Shown: one piece after another, positions 1 to 7,002 of the stretch | Layout of the letters: every line of letters starts with the position of its first letter | Numbering within the stretch: the stretch's first letter is position 1 | NCBI GenBank assembly: GCA_027486555.1 | Contig: JAIXOX010000012.1 | Coordinates: 1 to 64,000 of the forward strand | From: Comamonadaceae bacterium | GTDB lineage: Bacteria; Pseudomonadota; Gammaproteobacteria; Burkholderiales; Burkholderiaceae_C | DNA: 64,000 bases | Direction: 5' to 3' | The notes under the pieces: model-generated | What the model saw: only the letters and a program-made list of their open reading frames with translations | What the model was told of the DNA's origin: nothing | Databases searched by the model: none | Translations under genes and position numbers: made by a program

Positions 1-123
1 CCGGATGACCAGAACATCATGATCTGCATCGCACTGGGCTACCCGGACGAAGACTTTGTGGCCAACACCGTCAAGTCGGTGCGCGAAGACGAAGCCAATT
101 TTGTGCGTTACGTGGGTTTCTGA
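1..123 (+). CDS. Nitroreductase family protein, C-terminal end only
   Basis: The first 40 codons of the window are open in frame 1 and end at a TGA. The peptide contains IALGYPDEDF and ends in VRYVGF, which resembles the C-terminus of FMN-dependent nitroreductases. Such enzymes reduce nitroaromatics or quinones with NAD(P)H, but the substrate cannot be guessed from this tail. The start and most of the gene lie before the window. It runs in the same direction as the acyl-CoA dehydrogenase gene that starts 70 bases later; I see no convincing terminator between them, so co-transcription is possible. Confidence 0.7.
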   Translation, partial: PDDQNIMICIALGYPDEDFVANTVKSVREDEANFVRYVGF

Positions 124-193
124 ACCTGCCCTTGATCAGGTCACCACCTTGCGATGGCGGCCTTTTCTTTTCGTCCTTTAGAGTGAACACCCC

Positions 194-2512
194 ATGAACT
201 TGAGCAAAGAAGAGCTGGCTTTTCGCGACGAGGTGCGCGCCTTTTTGGCCGCTGAGCTGACCGACGAGATCCGCTTGGGCTGTCACCGCACCTCGGGTAT
301 TTTTGCGGACTACGAAGTCGGCATACCGTGGCAGCGCATTTTGGCCAAGCGCGGCTGGTCTGCGCCGCACTGGCCAGTCGAGTGGGGTGGCTGCGGCTGG
401 ACGCCCCGGCAACACGACATTTTTGCCAGCGAGATGGCGGCGGCCGATGCCCCCAAGGTCTCGCCCTTGGGTTTGGTGATGGCCGCGCCCGTGCTGGTAG
501 CCTTTGGCACGCAGGCCCAAAAAGAGCGCTGGCTGCCCGACTTGCGCAACGGCGTGAGCTACTGGTGCCAGGGTTACAGCGAGCCGGGTTCTGGCTCTGA
601 CCTGGCATCGTTGCAATGCCGCGCCCGCCGTGAGGGAAACGAGTGGGTGATCAACGGCTCCAAAATTTGGACCACCCACGCCCACCGCGCGACGCACATG
701 TTTTGCTTGGTGCGCACCGACAGCAGCGGCAAACCGCAGCAAGGCATCAGCTTCTTGATGTTCGAATTGAATAACCCGGGCATCCAGATCCGACCGATCA
801 CCAGCATCTCGGGCGACCACGAGTTCAACCAGGTCTTTTTTGACGAAGCCCGCGTGCCCGCTGATGCCCTGATCGGCGAAGAAAACCAGGGCTGGACCAT
901 CGCCAAATTTTTGCTGGAACACGAGCGAGGCGGCTCCTCTGCGCCGTTATTGCGGGGCCGTCTGGCGCGGTTGCACGAGTCCTTGCGCGAGGCGTTTGCA
1001 GCAGGACATGCAGACGCCGAGCATGAAGACATCGCCTTGACTCTGGCCAACGCGCAGTGCCGCATCGATGCCTTGCACGCGTGGGAGCAACAGGTGCTGA
1101 CAGCGCGCATTGGCGGCGGCGCGCAGCCTTGCTGGCTGCCTGCGGCACCCTCCATGGGCAAGGTGCTGGCCACCGAGCTCAAGCAGCACCTGACCGAGCT
1201 GGGACTGAGCATTGCCGGCCCTTACAGTGCCACCAGCCTCACGGTGGAAGAAGCCAGTGCCCACGAGCTGCCGGTGCCCGAAGAGTCGGTGTTCGCCACC
1301 CGTGCTTATTTGAACGACCGCGCCGCCTCGATTTATGGCGGGACCAACGAAGTCCAGCGCAACCTGATCGCCCGCCACCTTTTGGGTGCCGAGGTGGTGG
1401 AGCCAGTGGTGCCCGCCGACGAAACGCAAGCCATGTTGCTGGCCAGTCTGCAAAGCTGGTTGCAAGACAAGTTGCCGTTCGACAAACGCGCACAGATGAT
1501 CGCAAGTCCAGAAGCGATTGCACCGCTGTGGCAAGGCTTGAGCCATGAGCTGGGCCTCTTGGGCGCGGCACTTCCCGAACACTTGGGCGGCATGGGCGGT
1601 GGTTTACCCGAGCAAATGCTGATCTGCCAGGCCTTGGGCGCAGCCTTGGTGGCCGAGCCTTACAGCAGCACCGCCGTGCTGGGCGCGAGCTTGCTGCAAG
1701 CGCTGGGCGACCCAGCGGCCGACGCTTTGTTGCAAGGCCTGGCCGACGGCCAAGTGCGCTTGGCTGTGGCGGCGTTGGAACCTGCTGGGCGGACTGACTT
1801 GAGCCGGGTACAGACCCGTTTGCACAATTCGAATGGCCAACTGCACATCAGCGGGCGCAAAGCCCTGGTGCGAGGTGCAAGCGGTGCCACGCATTGGCTG
1901 GTGAGCGCGAAAAACGAACCGGGCCAACTGCGCATCTGCCTGATCGACCCTGCAGCCAGCGGCGTGCAGCGGCGCGATGTGCGCTTGATCGACGGTGCCT
2001 GGGCGGCAGAGCTGGCCTTTGACCAAATGCCTGTGCAGGCCGTCTTGGGCCAGGGCGATGCGCTGGCCGCACTCATGCAGGCGTGGGACACGGCCACTTT
2101 GGCCGCTGGTGCCGAAGCTGTGGGCGTGATGCAGGCCTTGATGCGCGACACGCTCAACTACACCAGTCAGCGCAAACAGTTTGGCCAACCCCTGGCGGCC
2201 TTCCAAGCCTTGCAACACCGCATGGCCGACATGTACATGGCGCTGGTGCAAGCCGCGGCGGCGGTGGGCGCATGTGCCGATGTGCTGAGCGACAGCCCCG
2301 AGCGCCGCGCTGAGCGCGTGTCATCGGCCCATGTGACGGTGCTGCGTGCCGCAAGGTTGGTGGGGCAGGGCGCGGTGCAGTTGCACGGCGGCATGGGCAT
2401 GACCGACGAGCTGGCCGTGGGCCATGGCTTCAAGCGGCTGACGGTGATTGAGCAGCAGTTTGGTGGGGTGGCGCAGCACTTGCGGCGGATGGCGGGTTTG
2501 TCCCAACCCTGA
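194..2512 (+). CDS. Double-domain acyl-CoA dehydrogenase (two ACAD modules in one chain)
   Basis: The 772-residue product is about twice the usual acyl-CoA dehydrogenase length of 380-400. Residues about 1-395 form one FAD-dependent ACAD module, with GYSEPGSGSDLASL, KIWTTHAH and the C-terminal signature IYGGTNEVQRN at 380-390. Residues about 425-770 form a second, more diverged module with QRKQFGQPL at 659-667 and LHGGMGMTDELAVGHGFKRL. The R-Q-F-G flavin motif is seen only in the second half, and the GGT-NE-QR motif only in the first. That is the division of labour known for alpha2-beta2 ACADs such as mycobacterial ChsE4-ChsE5, so the fusion may make one shared site. It oxidises an acyl-CoA at the alpha-beta bond, passing electrons to ETF; the substrate is unknown, possibly a branched or cyclic acyl-CoA. 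Confidence 0.85.
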   Translation: MNLSKEELAFRDEVRAFLAAELTDEIRLGCHRTSGIFADYEVGIPWQRILAKRGWSAPHWPVEWGGCGWTPRQHDIFASEMAAADAPKVSPLGLVMAAPVLVAFGTQAQKERWLPDLRNGVSYWCQGYSEPGSGSDLASLQCRARREGNEWVINGSKIWTTHAHRATHMFCLVRTDSSGKPQQGISFLMFELNNPGIQIRPITSISGDHEFNQVFFDEARVPADALIGEENQGWTIAKFLLEHERGGSSAPLLRGRLARLHESLREAFAAGHADAEHEDIALTLANAQCRIDALHAWEQQVLTARIGGGAQPCWLPAAPSMGKVLATELKQHLTELGLSIAGPYSATSLTVEEASAHELPVPEESVFATRAYLNDRAASIYGGTNEVQRNLIARHLLGAEVVEPVVPADETQAMLLASLQSWLQDKLPFDKRAQMIASPEAIAPLWQGLSHELGLLGAALPEHLGGMGGGLPEQMLICQALGAALVAEPYSSTAVLGASLLQALGDPAADALLQGLADGQVRLAVAALEPAGRTDLSRVQTRLHNSNGQLHISGRKALVRGASGATHWLVSAKNEPGQLRICLIDPAASGVQRRDVRLIDGAWAAELAFDQMPVQAVLGQGDALAALMQAWDTATLAAGAEAVGVMQALMRDTLNYTSQRKQFGQPLAAFQALQHRMADMYMALVQAAAAVGACADVLSDSPERRAERVSSAHVTVLRAARLVGQGAVQLHGGMGMTDELAVGHGFKRLTVIEQQFGGVAQHLRRMAGLSQP

Positions 2513-2524
2513 GCCTCTGGGTGT

Positions 2525-3085
2525 TTACCCCCGCATCAACTTCTGAATCAAATCCGCAGCCCCCGAGGCCTGGTATTTGCGCATCAGCTTGACGCGGTAA
2601 ATCTCCACCGTGCGGTGGCTGATGCCCAGAGCTTTGCCAATCTCTTTGCTGGTCTGGCCGTCCATCAGGTGCGCTGCAACTTCGCGTTCGCGGGCGGTGA
2701 GTTCGGCCTTCACGGGTTTGCGGGCCGAGAGGTCTTCAAAGGTCCAGATGCCGGCCTCGTGTGGGGCGTCGCGGTTCAGGGCGCGGCCCGTCACATGGCA
2801 CCAGAAGGTCTCACCCTTGAAGCGGCCATCGACCCGTTTCATGATGCGGTCATCGGCGTACACGCCCTTGGTGTTCAGGATGGGTGTGATGCGCTGGCCG
2901 GTGCGTTCGTATTCGTCCGCGCTGGGGTAGAGCAGTTGAAAGGTCTGGCCGATCAGTTGTTCGCGGCCCACACCAAACATCTCACACATGCGCTGATTGC
3001 AGTCGATGATGGCGCGGTTGCGCGAGAGCACCATGCCGATGGGGGCCAGGTCAAAGGCGAGGCGGTAGTCGATCTCGGTGTTCAT
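2525..3085 (-). CDS. PAS sensor / LuxR-type DNA-binding transcriptional regulator
   Basis: This 186-residue soluble protein has an N-terminal PAS fold (about residues 8-120, with LAFDLAPIGMVLSRNRAI and GVGREQLIGQTFQLLYPSA). A LuxR/GerE helix-turn-helix follows at about 125-182, with LTAREREVAAHLMDGQTSKE and ISHRTVEIYRVKLMRKY. There is no membrane segment or receiver domain, so it probably senses a cytoplasmic ligand or redox state through PAS. It is transcribed away from scoAB, and the intergenic space holds a nested inverted repeat, so it is the obvious candidate regulator of the CoA-transferase operon and of itself. That link is inferred from position. The call as PAS-LuxR regulator is firm; the ligand is unknown. 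Confidence 0.85.
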   Translation of the reverse strand: MNTEIDYRLAFDLAPIGMVLSRNRAIIDCNQRMCEMFGVGREQLIGQTFQLLYPSADEYERTGQRITPILNTKGVYADDRIMKRVDGRFKGETFWCHVTGRALNRDAPHEAGIWTFEDLSARKPVKAELTAREREVAAHLMDGQTSKEIGKALGISHRTVEIYRVKLMRKYQASGAADLIQKLMRG

Positions 3086-3115
3086 GGCCAGTGGAATGGG
3101 GCTAAGGGCTGCCCT

Positions 3116-3153
3116 CTACGAAAAACTACGTATCGGATTACGTAGTATCGTAG
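3116..3153. promoter_or_regulatory. Nested inverted repeat, probable operator between the PAS-LuxR regulator and scoA
   Basis: The inner arms CTACGTA (3126-3132) and TACGTAG (3139-3145) are separated by six bases. The outer arms CTACG (3116-3120) and CGTAG (3149-3153) repeat the same half-site about one helical turn outward. The element lies between two divergent genes, one of which encodes a LuxR-type DNA-binding protein, and overlaps the expected scoA promoter. The symmetry is visible directly; binding by the neighbouring regulator is inference. Confidence 0.65.
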
Positions 3154-3180
3154 CGTTCTCTTTCCAGAATGGAGTTTGGT

Positions 3181-3888
3181 GTGAACAAGATTTTTCCATC
3201 CGCAGCCGAGGCCCTGAAGGGCATCGTGGCTGACGGGCAACTCATTGGCGTGGGCGGTTTTGGCCTGTGCGGTATCCCTGAGGCCCTGATCGCTGCATTG
3301 CGCGACAGCGGTGTGCAGAACCTGACCGCGATTTCCAACAACGCGGGCGTGGACGACTTTGGTTTGGGCATCTTGCTGCAGACCCGCCAGATCAAGAAGA
3401 TGATTGCTTCTTATGTGGGCGAAAACAAAGAGTTTGAGCGCCAGTACTTGGCGGGCGAGCTGGCTTTGGAGTTCACGCCCCAAGGCACGCTGGCCGAAAA
3501 GCTGCGTGCGGGCGGTTCGGGCATCCCGGCGTTCTTCACCAAAACCGGTGTGGGCACCTTGGTGGCCGAGGGCAAGGAGCTGCGTGAGTTTGACGGCGAG
3601 ACTTATGTGATGGAGCGCGCCTTGGTGCCCGACGTGTCACTGGTCAAAGCGCACCGCGCCGACAAGTCTGGCAACCTGCAGTTCCGCTACACCTCGCGCA
3701 ACTTCAACCCGGCGGTGGCCATGGCTGGAAAAATCTGCGTGGTCGAGGTCGAAGAGATCGTTGAGACCGGCGAGATGCACCCCGACAGCGTTCACCTGCC
3801 GGGCATTTATGTGCACCGCATTGTGCTGAACAAGCATCCTGAAAAGCGCATCGAAAAACGCACGATCACAGAGAAAGCAGGAGTCTGA
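3181..3888 (+). CDS. scoA: 3-oxoacid CoA-transferase, subunit A
   Basis: Subunit A of a two-subunit CoA-transferase of the succinyl-CoA:3-ketoacid (SCOT) type, which moves CoA from succinyl-CoA to acetoacetate or a similar 3-oxoacid in ketone-body, PHB or aromatic catabolism. The glycine-rich [16 protein letters not shown] near the N-terminus and [12 protein letters not shown] are typical of family-I alpha subunits. An ATG at 3169 is in frame, but GGAG at 3171-3174 sits six bases before the GTG at 3181, and the resulting product starting (M)[11 protein letters not shown] matches the usual family N-terminus, so I chose GTG. scoB follows after one base, so the two are translationally linked. 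The exact 3-oxoacid substrate is not determined by the sequence. Confidence 0.88.
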   Translation: MNKIFPSAAEALKGIVADGQLIGVGGFGLCGIPEALIAALRDSGVQNLTAISNNAGVDDFGLGILLQTRQIKKMIASYVGENKEFERQYLAGELALEFTPQGTLAEKLRAGGSGIPAFFTKTGVGTLVAEGKELREFDGETYVMERALVPDVSLVKAHRADKSGNLQFRYTSRNFNPAVAMAGKICVVEVEEIVETGEMHPDSVHLPGIYVHRIVLNKHPEKRIEKRTITEKAGV

Positions 3889-3889
3889 T

Positions 3890-4531
3890 ATGAGCTGGAG
3901 TCAAGACCAAATGGCCGCCCGCGCGGCCCACGAACTGGAAGACGGTTTTTATGTGAACCTGGGCATTGGCATCCCCACGCTGGTGGCCAACTTTGTGCCG
4001 GCCGACAAAGAAGTTTGGCTGCAAAGCGAAAACGGCATGCTGGGCATTGGCCCTTTCCCGATCGAAGAAGAGGTGGACGCCGACCTGATCAACGCAGGCA
4101 AGCAGACGGTGACGACCATCAAGGGTTCGTCGATTTTTGGCAGCGAGTTGTCGTTCGCCATGATCCGGGGCGGCAAGATCAACCTGTCGATCTTGGGTGC
4201 CATGCAGGTGAGCGAAAAGGGTGATCTGGCCAACTGGATGATTCCCGGCAAGATGGTCAAGGGCATGGGCGGCGCGATGGACCTGGTCGCTGGCGTCAAG
4301 CGCGTGATCATTTTGATGGAGCATGTGGCCAAAAAGAAAGACGGCACCGAAGACATGAAGATCTTGCCCAACTGCACCCTGCCTTTGACGGGCGTGGGCG
4401 TGGTCGACCGCATCATCACCGACTTGGCTGTGATGGACGTGGTGCCCGAGGGACTCAAAGTGCTTGAACTGGCCCCCGGCGTGACGCCCGAGTTGCTGCA
4501 AAGCAAGACGGGTGTGAAACTGATTTTTTGA
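3890..4531 (+). CDS. scoB: 3-oxoacid CoA-transferase, subunit B
   Basis: Subunit B (213 residues, the normal length) carries the catalytic glutamate, which forms the enzyme-CoA thioester, in [11 protein letters not shown]: this is E47. [15 protein letters not shown] near the N-terminus and [19 protein letters not shown] are also family hallmarks. It begins one base after the scoA stop and must assemble with ScoA as a heterotetramer in the cytoplasm. An intrinsic terminator follows 22 bases after the stop, closing a two-gene operon. Regulation is probably by the divergent PAS-LuxR protein through the palindrome at 3116-3153, which is inference. Confidence 0.9.
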   Translation: MSWSQDQMAARAAHELEDGFYVNLGIGIPTLVANFVPADKEVWLQSENGMLGIGPFPIEEEVDADLINAGKQTVTTIKGSSIFGSELSFAMIRGGKINLSILGAMQVSEKGDLANWMIPGKMVKGMGGAMDLVAGVKRVIILMEHVAKKKDGTEDMKILPNCTLPLTGVGVVDRIITDLAVMDVVPEGLKVLELAPGVTPELLQSKTGVKLIF

Positions 4532-4552
4532 AGTACCCATTGCTGAAGAACA

Positions 4553-4580
4553 AAAGCCACCATGATCTGGTGGCTTTTTT
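4553..4580 (+). terminator. Intrinsic terminator of scoAB
   Basis: The stem AAAGCCACCA (4553-4562) pairs with TGGTGGCTTT (4568-4577) around a five-base loop, and the stem runs into a run of six T. It lies 22 bases after the scoB stop. Confidence 0.9.
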
Positions 4581-4645
4581 GTCACACAAACTTCAATGAG
4601 TGACGACATAATCAAGAGGTTTATTGTCTTTTAGATTTTTTACCC

Positions 4646-5350
4646 ATGTCAAACCGTGTCCGTGGCGAGTTGTTGCGCGAATGGCGATTGGCCAACAACT
4701 TGGAAACGGGCGTTTTGGCCCGCAAAGCGATTTTGTCGAAGGGTCAAATCCTGCAACTCGAATCGGGTGAGACATCGCTTTTCTACTCTCAAGCCATTCA
4801 AGAAAAAGCCGCGCGCAAAGTGGCGCTTTTGTTGGGGGGCGATCCTGACTTGGTCATCAAGGCTGACGAACCGATCGACGCCGTCGCCCAGACCCAGCCC
4901 ACCGTGGTGGATGCTTTGATCCAGTTGAAAATGCGTCAAGACCATTCGGTTGCAAGCGCTTGGCGGCTCAGTCCGAGCCTGTGGGGAGCGTTGGCACTGC
5001 TCATCCTGGGAAGCGTCGGGGTCGTGGGCATCGCGTCCCAGTTCAATGAAGTCATCCCCCGGCTGACCATGGGTATTTTTGAAAATTCAAACGCACTGGT
5101 TGTGAATAATTCTGCCGCACCCTGGATGCCTGACGCGCTTGTGCAGCCGCAAGCAGCGCTTCAGTCACGAGCGCCCATCCCCCCAACGGCCTTGTTGCCA
5201 CAACCCAAAGTGGCAGACAGGAAACCAGAAGCCATGCGCAGCGCGCCCAAGGTGCAATATGCGGTGACGGTCGAAAACCCCGTCGTGTTGCCCGAGATTA
5301 CTTTGCTTAGCACAGAGCAGACTGATGAAGCCCAATTCAACAACCAATAA
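4646..5350 (+). CDS. Hypothetical HTH-transmembrane protein
   Basis: I recognise a layout but no named function. Residues about 5-70 look like a diverged Cro/RodZ-type helix-turn-helix (RGELLREWRLANNLETGVLA, then ILSKGQILQLESGET). Residues about 112-131 form one hydrophobic membrane span (LWGALALLILGSVGVVGIAS). The remaining 100 residues are proline- and alanine-rich, without a fold I can name, and would lie outside the membrane if the HTH is cytoplasmic. This topology resembles RodZ or membrane-bound one-component regulators, yet the DNA-binding helix is not well conserved. The gene stands alone between the scoB terminator and the convergent phosphatase gene. Codon use suggests a real gene; partners are unknown. 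Confidence 0.65.
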   Translation: MSNRVRGELLREWRLANNLETGVLARKAILSKGQILQLESGETSLFYSQAIQEKAARKVALLLGGDPDLVIKADEPIDAVAQTQPTVVDALIQLKMRQDHSVASAWRLSPSLWGALALLILGSVGVVGIASQFNEVIPRLTMGIFENSNALVVNNSAAPWMPDALVQPQAALQSRAPIPPTALLPQPKVADRKPEAMRSAPKVQYAVTVENPVVLPEITLLSTEQTDEAQFNNQ

Positions 5351-5427
5351 GCCTGTTTCTCAACATTGATTGCAACTTGATCCCAAAATTGTCCAGAAGG
5401 ACTGACTTTTTTGCAGGTGACAAGGGT

Positions 5428-7002
5428 TTAATCAACACCGTAACAAGCCTTCAAACCCTCATATTTGTAATAAAAACTTTGGGGATTCATTCGCGCTGAA
5501 TCACATGTCGACTTGAAATGCGTCTCTCTCTCGTTGTAGAGCATACGAACAACAAGAGACCCCTGAGGATTCCTGAAAGTATCCCATTGGACATTGGCCG
5601 AGTAGGGCGCAATCAACGCACCCCTCCATGCACTGTTGGCGTATGAATAATTTTCAGTAAATGGCAGCGCTTGGGTTAATTTTGGAATCTGCAAAATTCC
5701 GGCGAATGACACCATGACTTCGGCATGGGTAAACCGCAAAGTAGCGCCTTTACCAATTGGACTGGAATTGGCTTGATTTATTTGATCGAAGAAATCCAGG
5801 AGTAAACCTTCTGCCATGTCGCTGTTGAGAGGGGGGTCTTCAGCGATCCCAGGCCCCCTGCTGTAGAAATCTTCTGCATCATTGGCCTCAGCCAAAATCT
5901 TGGCCTCGCTATCGCTGATGTATTCGTTAAAATTAAATCCCAGCTCATGTTGAAGACCAGGTGCAATTTCATAGGCGTCTGACAAAGCCAAGAGTGCATC
6001 CAAGGGCGTTCGGATCTGAGCTCGGCCATCACCCTCTAATTGAACTTGATAAACACCATCTTTTGACTTGAAATGGAATTTTCCAGTATTGGCCACTTGA
6101 AATTTTCCACTCTTTAAGCGCTCGAGAAAATCAGACTTGAACAGCCTTGACAAAACTTGGTTTGCTGTTGAATGCATGACTTCTGATTCATGAATCAGTC
6201 TTGCTTTGGCAGTAATCCGAGGGCTGTTGCTGTAATTTTGATAGGCTTGGCTGTATTTGAAAATCTTGGCGTTTGGGTCGGCCATATTCAATGCAGCGTC
6301 CGTTCGGTCATTCAAACTGTGAAAATAAAGTAAAAAACGATTGACACCGGGTAACTGATCCTTTGGATTGGCTTCTGGGTAACCTTTAAGAATCGGGTAA
6401 TGCAGTTGAGCTTTGAGCTTTGGTTTTTGGGTTACCAAGGCGTTGACAAAGGAATCGGCACTGTCTTTCGCTCGGTTGACACCTGAGTGAAGCACTCGGA
6501 TCGATTTTTGATCAGGAGAAATTTTGTCATTTTCCAATTGAACAAAAAGACTTGGCAAACGCACCAACATTCTTTGCGCCAACTGCGCGTGTTCCTGAAC
6601 GCCTTGTTGCGAGAGGTTGCCGTAACCCGGTGGACTGCCACTGAGGACCCCGTAGCCGAGCAAGGCATTTACTTCAATCAACTTTTCCAACTGAGGACCT
6701 AAATTTTCCCCCAACGGTGTCAATGCATTTTGTTGACGGGCAGCTTTCCAAAGATTGAACAATGCCAAATCTGCTTTCATCTTGGACAGACCACGCGCAC
6801 CATGCCGCGCGACCAGCTGTGTATGAAAAATTTCAAAACCTGCGGGTATCACTTCGTAAGAATTGAAATCTTGTTGCGCTTGGTAAGGTGTTTTGGTCGT
6901 GTAGTGACCGGCGTAGCAAGAAGAGGCGCTTATCCAACAGATGCACCCAAAAAAAATGGAAGAAGGCAGAGCCTTCTTCCTCTGGCATAAAGTGATGAAC
7001 AC
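5428..7002 (-). CDS. Secreted histidine-type phosphatase, MINPP/phytase-like
   Basis: A 524-residue histidine phosphatase (acid phosphatase branch). An N-terminal hydrophobic stretch ending SASSCYA before GHYTT looks like a signal peptide, so the enzyme should act in the periplasm. The phosphohistidine motif is ARHGARG, with the catalytic histidine at residue 67. The proton-donor motif is HAE (426-428) rather than the usual HD; HAE is characteristic of multiple inositol polyphosphate phosphatases. The likely reaction is removal of phosphate from inositol phosphates or other organic phosphates. The GTG start directly follows the stop of the TonB-dependent receptor with no gap and no clear Shine-Dalgarno, so translation is probably coupled to the receptor. 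The substrate is not proven. Confidence 0.8.
   Translation of the reverse strand: MFITLCQRKKALPSSIFFGCICWISASSCYAGHYTTKTPYQAQQDFNSYEVIPAGFEIFHTQLVARHGARGLSKMKADLALFNLWKAARQQNALTPLGENLGPQLEKLIEVNALLGYGVLSGSPPGYGNLSQQGVQEHAQLAQRMLVRLPSLFVQLENDKISPDQKSIRVLHSGVNRAKDSADSFVNALVTQKPKLKAQLHYPILKGYPEANPKDQLPGVNRFLLYFHSLNDRTDAALNMADPNAKIFKYSQAYQNYSNSPRITAKARLIHESEVMHSTANQVLSRLFKSDFLERLKSGKFQVANTGKFHFKSKDGVYQVQLEGDGRAQIRTPLDALLALSDAYEIAPGLQHELGFNFNEYISDSEAKILAEANDAEDFYSRGPGIAEDPPLNSDMAEGLLLDFFDQINQANSSPIGKGATLRFTHAEVMVSFAGILQIPKLTQALPFTENYSYANSAWRGALIAPYSANVQWDTFRNPQGSLVVRMLYNERETHFKSTCDSARMNPQSFYYKYEGLKACYGVD

Noticed and set aside
124-193. Terminator between the nitroreductase and the acyl-CoA dehydrogenase
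   Set aside because: A T-rich stretch follows GGCGGCC, but no properly paired stem precedes it.
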